Below are positions 1-11,955 of a stretch of 64,000 bases of DNA, piece after piece (positions within the stretch are counted from its first letter, which is position 1; the number at the start of each line of letters is the position of its first letter). The notes under the pieces were generated by a model. That model saw nothing but the letters and a program-made list of their open reading frames with translations, had not been told where the DNA came from and ran no database searches. The position numbers and the translations under genes are program-made. The stretch comes from Diploscapter coronatus (Eukaryota > Nematoda > Chromadorea > Rhabditida > Rhabditidae): NCBI GenBank assembly GCA_964036155.1, contig OZ038423.1, positions 78,817,249 to 78,881,248 of the forward strand. Direction: 5' to 3'.

Positions 1-364
1 GGGCGGAGATCGGACGCGTTTTCCGCGATAGTTCTAAAATAATTTTTCCTCATTGTTGGAATTGCGATGAGTCATGTCGTGTAATGTACGTATATAAAGA
101 TCAACATTTCATCCGATCTATGAAGTAATGCAAAGATGTCTGATGAAAACACATGACGCGACTATGCGTAGTTTATCCGAGATTCTTGGATCATCTTCGA
201 AAATAATATCGATTAGCAGATTATTATCTCCACATTTAGCTTCTAATTGCGCCAGCACAACTTCCTCTTTAGTCAATATTTCAAAATTTGAATAGTATAG
301 AGAACTTGTTTCAATAAAAACTAGAGAAATTTCAAATAAAATAGGAAAGTTGAATATATTTCAG
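1..364. other. No exon recognised at the left edge
   Basis: The globin exon beginning at 365 needs upstream exons for helices A to E, but I find no in-phase exon with a good donor here. This stretch is either intron or the 5' flank, with the first exons left of the window. Confidence 0.4.
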
Positions 365-2067
365 ATGACAGTTCGCATGATCGATGTAGCTGTTCGAAAT
401 CTGGAGGTTGAGACGAGGAAACGTTCAGATACGGGCTCTGATATGGACCCTTTGCTTATTGGTATTGTTGATTGGGGAGAAAGTCAATATTCATGCAGAA
501 TTATAAATCGACTTTAGAGGAGCGAAATAGTGAGTTGCGTAGAAGAGAAACGAGAGGTGAATAGCGTAATTTTTGAATACCGACGCGTTCTCTCCAATCA
601 ACTATAAAAGATTTTATCGTTCTCATATCCATAGGTATTAGTGCCGAAAAATATCCATTGCGCTGCCGCACATAAGACGTTCAAATTTCTCACGCTGCAT
701 TGCACTTACCTGCAAGACAATCTTTCTCAGATTTACAACAACAAAAAAATCTTCGTATTCATTGCAAATTTGTCTCGGAATTTTTTTTGAATTTCTTTCA
801 ATTTCAAGTCCCTTGCTAGGCCCCGACCCTAATATACCCACCCTCAAATTTAATGGGGAGTCATTATTTTGATATTATTTCTCGTGCGCAATTAACCCGC
901 TGTTAATTACCTTCGAATGACGCATTTGATCTTCATTTTCTTGTGTGCAAAGTGGTCGAAATACCATAGCACAAAATATAGTAAGGTCTTGCTTGAATCT
1001 GCTTCTGCTAAGTGTTTACTTGTGAGTTAGTAAAAGCAGAAGGCAAGAAGGTTACACCCGTAAGCAGCAGCATTTCAATTATTTAATTGTGTATGATCAA
1101 GTGGACAAATTCATAGCACATTCGATAGACGATGACAGGGCCAAGTTTTCGACTAAAACACAGTCGCGCGCGAATGTGAATTCAAATTTGGTCAAATCTG
1201 CTGACATTCTGCACGTCGCGAACATCTGCCTTCTTGAAATTCTATATTTTGAGTTTTTTTTGGCGAAGTCGTTTCTCTAATGGCTCATAATTGATTAGAA
1301 GGCTAAGGTACAGAGCATGACACGATTTCTATTTACAAAAATGCCCATGAGAATACTTAGAAGCCAGAATTTTTCGCGCAAAAGCATTCCGAAAAATGAT
1401 ATTTTTGGAAATTAATCAGACATTTCCATGCACTATTCTGCGTCTAAAAGCGGGGATACCAAGTGCTCAATTATAACAAAAAAGACGTCAGTAATAAAAC
1501 GAGAATAGGATTCGCGAATTGCGTTTTTGAGTTAATGACGACCATTCAGGTCGATCTCACGGTCAGCTCCGACCCTATGGGATGAACTCGCACTTCTGGG
1601 AAAAGCTAGGAGAATGTATCATCGATGTGGTGCTGAGTCAGGAGGCTGTTCGCGACTTGCCCGGAGCTGCACAGGCTTGGGTCATATTCACGGCGTGTTT
1701 AGTGGATCAGGTAAACAAATGAAGAACATATCAGCAGACGCTGAAGAATAGCTAGTTATTAGGTTCACAAGTGAAGAATTGCTAACACTCAGCTATAAAT
1801 AAAATCTTCGATAAGCTACTTATCATCAAGATTTGTTTTTATGATGAATGGATTTAGATGCGAGCCGGTTTCGACCTGAACAAGCAGCAACCACAACAGC
1901 TAACCAAGCAGAACATCGTCAATTTCCATGCAGCACACTTTCTTGATCCTAATGAACAACATCCGAACAACTCCCTCGGCAGAATTGACGAGACCAGTGG
2001 AGAGAGGAAGGCTAGCATTGGGCCGCGAGAAAGCATGCAAGAGGAAGATGACCATATTGAAGTGTGA
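365..2067 (+). CDS. Globin-family protein, 3' part
   Basis: Three exons join in phase: 365-461, 1550-1710 and 1858-2067 (155 residues to the TGA stop). The join across the 1088-nt intron restores DPLLIGRSHGQLRPYGMNSHFW, which has the LG-x-x-H proximal (F8) histidine region followed by the G-helix pattern (HFWEKLGEC) and an H-helix ending in AQAWVIFTACLVDQ, all typical of nematode globins. About 55 residues of polar, acidic tail follow the globin fold. The helices before E/F are absent: either the first exons lie outside the window, or the ATG at 365, which follows a TTTCAG acceptor, starts a truncated product. I prefer the first. Haem and oxygen binding is the family role; the particular nematode glb orthologue cannot be named. 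It converges on the lipase gene. Confidence 0.75.
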
Positions 2068-2924
2068 ATTTTTGCCATGGCTTTTGGGTCGTTCAATAAA
2101 TTTTTTGAGAAATTAAAATTAACATACGCATTTTGTTATTGTAAGGTTGTGAAAATAGCATTGAAATCAACGAAAATTTTAAAAATTTGTTGAAAGACCA
2201 ATATTTTTCGCATATCCATTCTATTTGAATTTTATTATTTTAATATTTTATGTCTCTTTTTGAGAATGTACAATAAATGAGTTCGTAAAAATATTCAGAT
2301 AATATCATCTTTTATCTCGTATATATAAAGTGCAAATCTCGTTTGGATAGGTTGTGCTATGCACCAGAAAGGCAAATTATTTTCTTAGTTTACAAATAAG
2401 TCAAAGGAAACATAGAGATCATTCAATTAATTTAAAGCCAATTTGTAAAATTAGTGGAGTAACCTCCTGGATAGTAGCATCTTTGACGAAATAGTATTTT
2501 GAAAAAAAGAAAAAAATCCCTTCTATACTATTTCGTTCAAAATGATTAATTTTCAGGTGAATTGCAAGGCTACTTTTATAAACTGTCCAGTTTGAATAAA
2601 GAGGAAGATATGAAATGATATAATATGACTAGTCAAATGATATGATGATCTACAGACATATTGAAAGAGATATTCAATAAATTTGAATATGCACAGATAC
2701 CGCGTATTGGAATGAGGATATGAAACGTTTCCGCCTATCAATAAAATGAAAATATCAATGCTTCGATTAAAACTCATAAAATGCTGATTTTAAAATCATT
2801 GATAGATAATAAATTGCACTAGAATCGTTGTATGACAATCTTCATACGATCGTAAAGAAATTGAATGAGGGAAAGAATTGGAGGATTTCGGGAAAGTGAT
2901 GAGGATTGAATGGAGTCGTCTAAT
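2068..2924. other. Convergent intergenic spacer
   Basis: It lies between the globin stop and the lipase stop. An AATAAA at about 2094 can serve globin polyadenylation. Apart from the short foldback at 2483-2541 I see no gene. Confidence 0.6.
2483..2541. repeat. Short foldback containing the GAAATAG core
   Basis: Two arms of about 17 nt (GACGAAATAGTAT left, ATACTATTTCGTTC right) face each other across an A-rich loop. Both arms carry the GAAATAGTAT variant of a core that recurs in other foldbacks of this window. No target duplication was identified. Confidence 0.5.
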
Positions 2925-5900
2925 TTACACATAGTGCCTGTGGATGACGGAGTACTGAAATTTGAAATTTCACGTATTAATAACAGGGATTTTCCTTTGA
3001 GTCTATGTTTTATTAGTTTCTTGAAAAATTCATTCATTTTTATGATAGAAATTAAATGAATTTTCCTAAAACAGGATTTTCTTTAGTTGAAAAAAAAAAC
3101 TCCTGTACCTGCTCCTTAACAGTTTCCGTCTTGATCTGTCCGTGAGTGAGTTTCGAGAATATCTTCTTGTAGTCCGAATGTGGGATATACGAGGTGTGCT
3201 TGCCCCAAACCATATTCCCTTTTCCAATTACTTCATCATCTAAAACACTCAATTAGAGACTTTCAATAGAGTAGAAAATCACAATGTCAGATGCTAAGGA
3301 TTTAAAAAAACATGCTATTTCTATCAATGTGCATTCCTTAAAATAATCAACTTGAAACAAATAGCTTCTTTCTCGATTAGAAACGCGCGTGATTTTCGAA
3401 AGTTAAACATAAGTATTTTGAGTTAAGCGTCTGCGCACTAATGTAGATCGAAAGTTGATCTTTCTGCGATAGTTTTCACTTTTAATTCAAAAAATAACAA
3501 CATCACGAGTTTTTCTGTGTGATTTTTAGGCGGAATGCTCTTATATTCAATGCAAATAATTTTTAATAAATATTCTTAAAAGGATACCAATTCTATCATA
3601 TATGAATGATATGTATAAATATTTTTATTACATTTTTAAATATGCTAATTTTTACCTTCACTATAGAAGCTGACGATGCGTTCCGCCTCGCGTTGTCTGT
3701 TATCATTGATGTCCTTGAGCATCTTGCCATATTTGGGCTTCGCGCACTGGGGAATCACTGTAGTTGCATTGCAGTGGCCGATCGCGCATGAGCCCGGGAA
3801 GAAACCGCTCTGCAAATAAATAGGCCCATTAGCCATCAACGCCCCATTCATATTTTGGTTCGTAAATCAATACACAATCCTAATGATTGATTACAACCAT
3901 CATTAATCTATGAATCCTATGGGAACGTTCAGACCTAGTTGCAATGCAACTTGCAACTCGTTCGAAATAGCATGGGAAATCCAGAGAGCGCGATTTCATC
4001 ATTTCGTGTACTCCCTTCACTTCCCATGCTATTTCGAGCGAGTTGTAAGTTGCAAATTGCATTGCAACTAACGTCTAAACGGGTCCTATGAAAGTCTATG
4101 GAACCGTAACTGTGAATAATATGAATTTAGTTCCAGGATATCAATATCTTAAACACATGAAATCGGCCTCCCTCACGCACTCATATGCACGTAGTCTCAA
4201 ATTGAGGTGAGTTAATTCCATAGGTAAAAATCACCGATAGTCTAGTTTGCTTAGGGGGCAATAAATCTTTTTGAATATAAAAGAATCGTATGATTAAAAA
4301 ATTACCGTTTCGCCACAAGCCGGGAACATTGTAGCGAATTGGCAGGCGCACATGCCGTAATTCGCACCGGCGATGCCCAACAAAGTGTCTATGCGGTCCG
4401 TCATCGGCTCTCCGACGTCGCATTCACCGTCGTCGGTGTGGATCTAAATCTCAAATTATATAGCTCATTTAAATAACTAATTGCTCATATAACTTTTGCG
4501 CCATATATTTTGCACCAAAATGTAAGAGAAGTGAATATTTATCTTATCTTATCATTCATTGGTCATTGAGAACTAACCATTCCTCCCTTGGCAATGATCC
4601 TAGCAATCGACACCCCCATGCTGTGTGCGATGATATTGACCTTCTGCGCTTGCGTATATTCGAGAATCGCCTCCAGGAATTTTCGATGTCCGAGCACGTC
4701 GTTGCAGTTCAGTTTTCTGAAATGATTCAAGTTAGCTATGGCATTTTACTGATTTTAATGTTGATTGGCTCTGCCATGGAATTGATTTTTCATACAGATT
4801 ATGCGTATCAGTATTAGGTAAGCACATAATAAGGCTTATTTACTGGGTATTATGATATCTTTAAGTTCAAGTGAGCTATCTGATCAGGAAACGAGACCAA
4901 TTTTGGCATAAACTCAGACACCAACGATCAGAGAAGGCATCTGAGTCAGAAACTGATCAAAGTCGCATCCCTTGTTATTGCTATTGTTAGCATTTCAATT
5001 GCAAATAGATGTCTGCTCTTTGTCTCGAATATCTGAATATCTTCTGCAACACCCTGCAGCTGTGTTTTGTCCTTGTCCATTCTCTATTATGCTCACATCG
5101 AGAAAGCTCATTATCGTCCTCTTTACTTTCTGACCCTGTTTCGCGCCCGTTTTCGCTAATTCATTGAGCAAAAACTTCATACTCATAGGGACTAATGGGT
5201 AATTTAAACATAATCGCTCTAAATTTTGCATTAGGCTCAAATAGCAATATTTTTCAACTTAAACAATGGATCTTTAATAAAAGAGCATAGCATTTGCAAT
5301 TGGATTAGTTTTTATAATTTACCAAATTTTATGAAAATGTAGCAGAAATAATACTACCCCAATAATAGCTAAAAAACAAGAATAAAAGGCGTGAGATAGA
5401 AAAGGCCATAAATTGAAATACTTGCCTCGTGAATGAACTGGAGATGTTTCGATCGCCATAGGTCAATCCGTACAATTCGGCCATCGAGTAGCCCTTGGCA
5501 GTGAAGAGTGCGATCTGACGATTCCATCCGGTGGCCCATTGCTCGCCCTCCACTTCCAGGGCCGAGTCCGAATTGCCGTGAATGAACAGAACCGGATTGT
5601 GCTTCAACTGAAAGACGGTAATTAAGCAGGATCAAATGAATAGACTCAGCAAAAGCTGCAATTCTTCGAGACGCGCGAACTATGATGAAAGGCAATTAGA
5701 TGAGTTTTCTAACAAAACTTTCCTACCTCTTCAGAATCCGACATTTTGCCTCCGAATGAACCGGTTTCTCCAAACTTATCCACTATGCCCAGTGTATACG
5801 CATACACATCATCATTGCTAAAATTCATTCATTATTAACTTTCCAAATAGGGTCATGCAATTTTCGGGTTATGCTAATTGTTAAATAAACCTTTTCAACC

Positions 5901-5991
5901 AATTTGCGAAGTGCGACGAGAATGGTCCTTTGATTTCGGCGATCGCATTGGCGGCTAGGCAGGAGAAGACGACGATTAGGGATGAGAGCAT
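2925..5991 (-). CDS. Secreted class-2 (LIPS-type) triacylglycerol lipase
   Basis: Eight exons, listed in transcript order: 5891-5991, 5727-5817, 5426-5607, 4578-4716, 4306-4443, 3656-3809, 3109-3239, 2925-2954. They sum to 966 nt (321 residues), the usual size of the nematode lips (Lipase_2) family of alpha/beta hydrolases. The start encodes a signal peptide ([18 protein letters not shown]), so export, probably to the gut lumen or pseudocoelom, is expected. HG-N-S (residues 74-77) is the oxyanion motif; the nucleophile is Ser157 in AHSMG. The likely acid is Asp269/270 in SEDDEVIG and the likely base His317 or His319 near the C-terminus. Several cysteines suggest disulphides. The third intron begins with GC (AG|GCAAGT) instead of GT; only this donor keeps phase. 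A foldback element sits in the 3810-4305 intron. A TATA-like box lies about 100 bp upstream of the ATG. Confidence 0.9.
3921..4086. mobile_element. Foldback MITE, family 1, copy A
   Basis: Terminal inverted repeats of roughly 60 nt begin GGGAACGTTCAGACCTAG on the left and, reverse-complemented, GGACCCGTTTAGACGTTAG on the right. The arms continue through TTGCAATGCAA and end in CGAAATAGCATGGGAA. It is flanked by TAT on both sides, a possible 3-bp target duplication. It lies in a lipase intron. A second copy is at 15460-15615. Confidence 0.75.
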
Positions 5992-6085
5992 CTTAATAAG
6001 AGGACATTATTGTTGTGGCTATATTAGGGATATATGAGGATATATGACTGATGGCTACTACAAGCTATCCACATCGAGCTGGGCC

Positions 6086-6094
6086 TTATATATA
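6086..6094 (-). promoter_or_regulatory. TATA-like box of the lipase gene
   Basis: On the minus strand the sequence reads GAGTATATATAAGGCC about 95-105 bp upstream of the lipase ATG at 5991, the spacing expected for a TATA box with a short 5' leader. Confidence 0.5.
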
Positions 6095-8055
6095 CTCTCC
6101 TCCCCCTTTCTTACAGCTGCCTGCTGCTCTTTACCATTTTCCTCTCTAGCCGAGCAGTCAGCTCCATGGTCGAATGGTTGAGTTTTGCTCACTTATCTCT
6201 ATCGGTGTGTCCCATGTCCTTCTCTCATTATCTATCGCTTCATTCTCCTAAGCTCCACCCCTTTCTCCATTTTTTCTATCCTACGATAGTTTTTGGAAAT
6301 TCACTAAGCTTATTAATAATTGCTACAAATTCAATTCTCCCGCCAAACTTGCGCTATAGAGGCTTATCAAAAAATTTATCAAAGTCGAAAACATGATTTT
6401 GAGAACCGCTTACAAACAAGTCTAGAGCAAACTGTGTGTAATTGTGTTATAAACTTGGCGATTGAAAAATGAATTTTCACAAAAGGCGATGATATCAACA
6501 GTTGCTAGTTACAGAGAAAGTAGATTTGGATTGTTTTCGCCAAAATGACGTGAGCAATCGGCTGATGAGGTTGTTCAGATGAGGATGATCAGGGACTTAA
6601 TTCGACGACTACAATGATCAATTCCAGTGAAAAACCAAGTTTAGATATTCTCAAAGTTGCAAATATCAGAGACGAGGAAAGCTCTGATTATCCCGGTTCA
6701 GATGCATTAAATACCCACAAATTTGCGTAGACGTATTCATTTAACATTAGGTTTTTCTCAGATGAAGACGCCTGCCCGACGTTTTCAAATTAGAATGGGA
6801 ATAGAAGATGGGTGCAATTGGAGCGGAGACAGGGAAGTCATCTTATACCCCACGAACTTACCTTCGAACGGGCAATATGACACGAGTAGAGTTTAGGGAT
6901 TTGGAAAGTTTGCGAAGTCGAATAATAAACCTGATCGAGTATGACAATTCACAGAATAACAACTAATCTTTACTTCAACGTTAAATTAATATGCTAATGT
7001 GAAATTTAATTTACATGCACGTACTTCGTGTGTATTTCACATTCATTCATTTACGCCAACAACACGCTGTTAAGCATCTTTCTAGGGTAATCTCGTTTCT
7101 CCGAACCTCTCGCTTGAAAATCTGACTCTATGTGACATTTATTTAAAGATTATAATAAACTTTATCAGCTGACTTATTGCCCTACTTCTTTTGAAGTTTA
7201 ATGAGTCTTGCAAGATGATTGGTTTTTTGTAAGGGGTATCGAATTTAGATGCTAAAAATGTCAGACAGATTAGGGCAGTTAATGTATTTGTTCGAACATT
7301 TTGCGCCGCATTTGTGCATTATAGTTTGGTGCAACTTTTGCATTGGTTGTATTCGTGTTCGCGCCCACTGGCCGCCTTTTTTGAATACATTTCATCATTT
7401 TCTTCCTTCGCAATTGTGGCCGTTTGCTGCTGTGTGTGCTTTCTTCAGGCAGATTTTCGTAGCTGTGCGGCGTATATTTAGACCAATTGCAATTAAATTC
7501 GCACCTCCTCGGTGCAGGCGATGATGAATTACAATTAAAGAGCACAACGGACAAAACGTCGAAAAGCCATTTTTGCCATTCGGAAACCCGATGGGCGTAA
7601 TGAAGACCTGAGGAGGAAGGTCAGCCAAGAGATACTTGGAAGATTGAATCGCGGAAAAGAGCATTTCGAAAGGAAAAAATGGTTTCTTATACCTGGTCAG
7701 AAGCTATTATTTAAATGTCGTTGATGCCCAAATCTGAGAGGTCGAAAATGGGAGGGCAAATAAGGATTTTAGGCCAGTCTCTTCTTTTCCGTGTTATTCT
7801 CGATTTTCTATCCACTAAAAATAGCTGCACCACTTTGCACGTGCCTCCCAGATTTCGGTATCAACAACATCATATCACTATTGCAATATCTTTATTTGCT
7901 GCAATACTATAACATTGCAACATACAGTCATAATGAATCATCATTACATATTGCGGAGGTATAATTTTTAATTAAAAAAATAAAATACCACTTCCACTTG
8001 ACAATTCTCTACTCTACTGTTAAAAATGTCGCAGAATAATGCATCTGTGCAATGG

Positions 8056-8077
8056 ATATATATATATATATATATAT
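8056..8077. repeat. AT dinucleotide microsatellite
   Basis: Eleven uninterrupted AT units lie in the intergenic region. Confidence 0.95.
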
Positions 8078-10144
8078 GTTTTTGCGTATCTTAACCGATT
8101 AATTAAGCTCCCACAATACTAGGAAAATTATCTACTAGGAAATATTATTTTGTAAGGAAACTGATGCTTCTTTCCTATCTGGTCAGATGCTCATAACTTA
8201 TGCAGATCTTGAGGAAATTATCTCAATGACATCTTTGCTTGGTCTACATCATCATTAGCCATAATTTATTACCAGAATGAATTATTCTGCTAGCGACATA
8301 TCTTCATCATCATCATTTTAAATTCATTTTTCATGTAACAATGATTATGGTTATAAAAATGTTGCATATAATTATTCTTCAATAAATAAACTGTTTAGGT
8401 TCAACATAGGAAAGAAGACAAAGGTTTCTTCACTCTAATTAATGTGTACTTTTGGCATGAAAGTCAATTAAGCAATTTGAAATGTCAAATATACTTAAAT
8501 ATGCATGAATTTAAATGTTAAATAAAATTAATTTCGGAGAATCAACAGCAATTTGTGTGAAATATGGGCTTGTATTTCCTCAATTATAACGGTTTAGCTG
8601 TGTTTCGAGCCCGATATCGAACTTTAGCCGATATCAGCAAAAACTGATTTAATTTGCCCAAATTACATCTGCCATGATTTTCTTATTTGTTACAAAAAAT
8701 TCAGATTAAGCATTAAACAAGTTAATTAATTCCCGGCATTAATGTCAAGTGATAATCAAATTTATCACACTTTTGTACTATGAACCTGTGCTTAGATTTT
8801 GTATCAAAACATAAAAGCTCGTACAAAGTAAAAAAATCGAGATCTTACCTCCTAGAAGGAAAATTAAGGTTAAATTTAGTGATGGGAACTTTGACGTAGC
8901 AGACAACAAATAAGGTAAGCTATTTATACACGTGATATTTGAACTAAATGAATAGCTGCAAGATGTCGTAGTTATGTAGAACGTTATATAATATTTATAA
9001 ATTGTGCACTATATCTATTTTAAGATTGCATAATAATATCTTGGGAAAAGTAAGTCTGCAGAAATATTTACCTTCCAAAGTCTATGTTCCAGACTCTGGT
9101 TTAGAGGTTGCAAGATAAGTGCACACCTTTGTGGTATAATTTTGTGATCTACTGAACATTCATAGTTAGCTAGAGTAGATTTCATATTCAACCTAACCAG
9201 TCATATGAAGACAAACTCATTGTCACAATACAAGAACAGCATATAGCAAAATTATTTTTCTCAACCCAATATAAGCATCACCTATTGTATAACAAGATCG
9301 AAGTGAGGCCATTTCCACATATTCAATTTAAGTGGATCTTGAAAATATACAAAATCACGTTACAGTAAAGAAACTTTGTGGTTATCTTTCTGATGAATAA
9401 CTTACGCATCATTTTTCAATCTATCACAACGTTATTTGAAGTACCGTAAAATCATATCTATTTTTGAATTTAATGATCTGAATACATCAATCTCATGATA
9501 CAGTTGTTGTGTCTATGCTTTAATTTTAAGATAAAGTTATGATTCAGGCGATGCATATGTACTTTTTCGGCAATTTTAATTCGTTTCCATTTACTTAAAG
9601 CACAGCGCCCTTTTATTCTGTTTTAATCTCGCTGCTAACAACAGCAGCTGCTGCACAACTTGACCGGCTTAAGTAGTTTTACTGTTTAATTCTAAGTTCG
9701 AGTTCCATTTCCCCCGAATTTCTCAATTTCAAACTAGTTTTGATTTTTTGAAGAATTATGCTCTGTGCAAAGCTAATTAGCTAGTCAGAATTCGGCCAAA
9801 ACTCTAATCATTTTTTGCATTCAATTTTCCAAGTATATAATTCCCTAAGATTATTTAAATTAAAATGTCAGGCTCATCTGTCGCATTTCAATCTTATGAT
9901 GAATAGTAATCGGCTCTATCAAATTGCAAACCGATAGTAAAGACGAAAAATCAGAATTAAAGTCAAATAGCTGAAAGACCAAGCAGATTCTTTGAAAATT
10001 AAACTCAGAAAGTGCACATTTAGGGATGATGTGATCCAGCCAGAGCCTGATAAAAACATATCATGCCTCCTAGAAAGCTAATACACACTTAAATACTAAA
10101 ATTCACTATCAGACTTCAATTGTAAATTTAAGAGGGATTTTTTG

Positions 10145-10260
10145 GGCTCCTAGAAAAAGACACCGGGACACCAGTTAGAAAAAGACACCGGGTTTTCTAA
10201 GAAATAGTATGGGGAGGCAAGATAGGAGAAGAAAAAAGCCGGTGTCTTTTTCTAGGAGCC
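10145..10260. mobile_element. Foldback MITE with perfect 22-bp TIRs and 8-bp TSD
   Basis: The ends GGCTCCTAGAAAAAGACACC and their exact reverse complement form 22-bp perfect terminal inverted repeats (10145-10166 and 10239-10260). The element is bounded by an exact 8-bp direct repeat ATTTTTTG (10137-10144 and 10261-10268). Part of the left TIR (AGAAAAAGACACCGGG) is repeated internally just inside it. The loop holds GAAATAGTATGGGG. No coding capacity. Confidence 0.9.
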
Positions 10261-10523
10261 ATTTTTTGTAATCAAATTTGAATTCTAAAAATTAACTTCG
10301 GCCAGTAGATTTTCAGAAACATGTCGAATAAACCTGAGTCTTGAGATTTTTGATTGCTGAACATTTGTATGAGCACTTTTTTCGCGACAACACAGACAAT
10401 CGAACTCGTGATTATAGTTGTGAATGAAAAATATTGTTGGAAAAACTGAAAACATTGATATGAGCCTCATTAATGCGGATCAGATAGATAAAATCTGTGA
10501 AATAATATGTAAAGTGCCGTGAT

Positions 10524-10589
10524 CAGGGCTGTACGAAATGTTTTTTTTGAAAAACGTAAGACGTAAACGTAACGTCTTGTACAGCCCTG
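10524..10589. mobile_element. hAT-like minimal MITE
   Basis: A 66-bp foldback whose ends read CAGGGCTGTAC and GTACAGCCCTG, matching the CARNG start of hAT elements. Flanking 8-bp sequences GCCGTGAT (10516-10523) and GCCGTGGT (10590-10597) agree at 7 of 8 bases, the hAT duplication length. A longer relative with the same ends is at 43736-43939. Confidence 0.8.
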
Positions 10590-10660
10590 GCCGTGGTGGT
10601 GAAATTAGGAAAAATCTGAAACATGTAAACGCTCAAAGTGACCTAAAATAGGCAAAGATT

Positions 10661-10826
10661 GGCTGTAGATACTTTGTTACCACGAGTGAGTACTTTGTTA
10701 CCAAAGAAAATAATGAATATTTTGTTACCAAATGCTATTTCTCCCCCTTTTTCATCTTTTCCCACATTATCTCGCCTTTGGTAAGAAGTACTCATTATTT
10801 TATTTGGTAACAAAGTACCTACAGCC
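10661..10826. mobile_element. Foldback MITE with GGCTGTAG ends
   Basis: The left end GGCTGTAGATACTTTGTTAC pairs with the right end GTAACAAAGTACCTACAGCC. TACTTTGTTACC or a close variant occurs three times near the left arm. Flanks GCAAAGATT and GCAAATATC match at 7 of 9. The interior contains ATGCTATTTC at 10732-10741. Confidence 0.75.
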
Positions 10827-11001
10827 GCAAATATCTAGCGGAAATTTACGATAATCCGATGTCACCGTTTTTCTTTATTCATCGCATTGCAACTTAATAA
10901 AACGCGCTCGATTTACACTGCTCACTCATTCATTTATTCAGCTCATCGTCGATTTTTTTCATTTTCTTCGATTTTTCTACCAATTTATTCAAAATTGTAT
11001 T

Positions 11002-11007
11002 CTTCAG
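11002..11007 (+). other. Candidate spliced-leader acceptor of EMC6
   Basis: TTCTTCAG ends at 11007, leaving a 60-nt leader before the EMC6 ATG. It would be the SL acceptor for the first gene of the cluster; an ordinary 5' end is also possible. Confidence 0.35.
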
Positions 11008-11067
11008 GCATAATCACTCGAAAAATCCACTAAATTAGAAGGAGCGAGTGGAGTCTGAATCTTCACG

Positions 11068-11577
11068 ATGTCTTCCAAGACGAAATCAGCCAAGTCGTTG
11101 TCGGGCAGCAGGAATAAAGGACTCGAAGTCTACAGGTTAATGAAAGCTTTAAAAAAATACTTTACGAATTATTATTCAAATAAAAAACAATTTTAAATTA
11201 AAAGGGAAAATAATAATAATTTCAGCGAAGCTGCGATGCGTCAGAACTTCAGCTCGCTGGAATACGCCCGGACGTGTCATGCGGCCGCTTCGGGAATGGC
11301 TGCAGGTTGGATTTGTTATTATTTTATTATTTTTCTTAATTTTCAAAGAAAAAATACTTTTATTTGAGGAATTCTCGGCCTGACAAACATGTCCGGATTC
11401 ATCTTCTACTTCGTGACGGTGCTGCTGCAGGCGCTGTTCTGGGTGCTCAAGTCGAACTTCAAATGGAAGACGTATTTCCTGGACGGCTGGCTGCCCGTTA
11501 CTCACTCGCTTGTTGGCGGCCTTTTCACTTACATTCTCTTCTGGGTCTTCCTCTACGGCATGGTTCATGTCTATTAA
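11068..11577 (+). CDS. EMC6: ER membrane protein complex subunit 6
   Basis: Three exons (11068-11135, 11226-11305, 11369-11577) give 118 residues. The C-terminal half is diagnostic: AAGILGLTNMSGFIFYF, then GGLFTYILFWVFLYGMVHVY, nearly identical to EMC6 (TMEM93) of animals. Hydrophobic segments at roughly residues 52-74 and 92-115 agree with the small multi-spanning EMC6 fold. EMC6 is a core transmembrane subunit of the insertase that places tail-anchored and polytopic proteins into the ER membrane. The last acceptor is an unusual TTATTTGAG. It is the first of five same-strand genes that I interpret as an operon; DUS3L starts 378 nt after its stop. Confidence 0.96.
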
Positions 11578-11605
11578 CGAGATTTGTCATCAGACTTGGT
11601 ATTTT

Positions 11606-11724
11606 GAAATGACGAGATGACGCGTGAGGACGTGCGCTATAGTTAGGGATAGGCGAGGGGGTAAAAGTAGGAAAAAATAGTATGGGAAAAGATAGCTCGC
11701 GTCCTCACGTCATCTCGTCATTTC
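11606..11724. mobile_element. Foldback element in the EMC6-DUS3L spacer
   Basis: Arms of about 30 nt (GAAATGACGAGATGACG followed by GTGAGGACG) pair at the two ends. Inside are CTATAGTTAGGGATAG and AAATAGTATGGGAAAAGATAG, the same internal blocks as in the elements at 21842-21951 and 23152-23261. No clear target duplication was found. It would be transcribed as a hairpin in the intercistronic RNA if the operon model holds. Confidence 0.75.
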
Positions 11725-11946
11725 TCAGTTATGTCTTATCGAAAGACGGAAAGAAAACATGCTATTTCGTTTCATGCGATTCGAAATTTCCCAAGTCTGC
11801 TTGTCATACCATTAGTTTTACATTCCAGTCTTTTTTTTAAATAATAATAAATAATCAGAAATTGAAATTTAATATTTTGTACAGAGCGCATAATTCGTTC
11901 ACTTCGTGATGATATCTGAGTTGTCTTGTACTTTTTCTAATTTTAC

Positions 11947-11954
11947 TTTTTCAG
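11947..11954 (+). other. Candidate trans-splice acceptor of DUS3L
   Basis: A T-rich run ending TTTTTCAG lies one base before the DUS3L ATG with no in-frame upstream exon, as expected of a spliced-leader acceptor. Confidence 0.65.
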
Positions 11955-11955
11955 C

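Larger units (their letters stand above)
5992..10144. other. Gene-poor intergenic region
   Basis: The first roughly 100 bp hold the lipase promoter. The remainder is AT-rich with only short, stop-bounded frames (the longest about 90 residues at 7249-7554 on both strands, with no recognisable protein pattern or splice logic). An AT microsatellite is at 8056-8077. I see no RNA gene. Confidence 0.55.

Noticed and set aside
2819..3037. 72-residue minus-strand frame after the lipase
   Set aside because: Mostly intron; only 2925-2954 is used, as the last lipase exon in another frame, giving the expected C-terminus.
7249..7664. Overlapping open frames of about 90 residues on both strands
   Set aside because: No splice logic, no recognisable domain, overlapping on both strands; likely chance.
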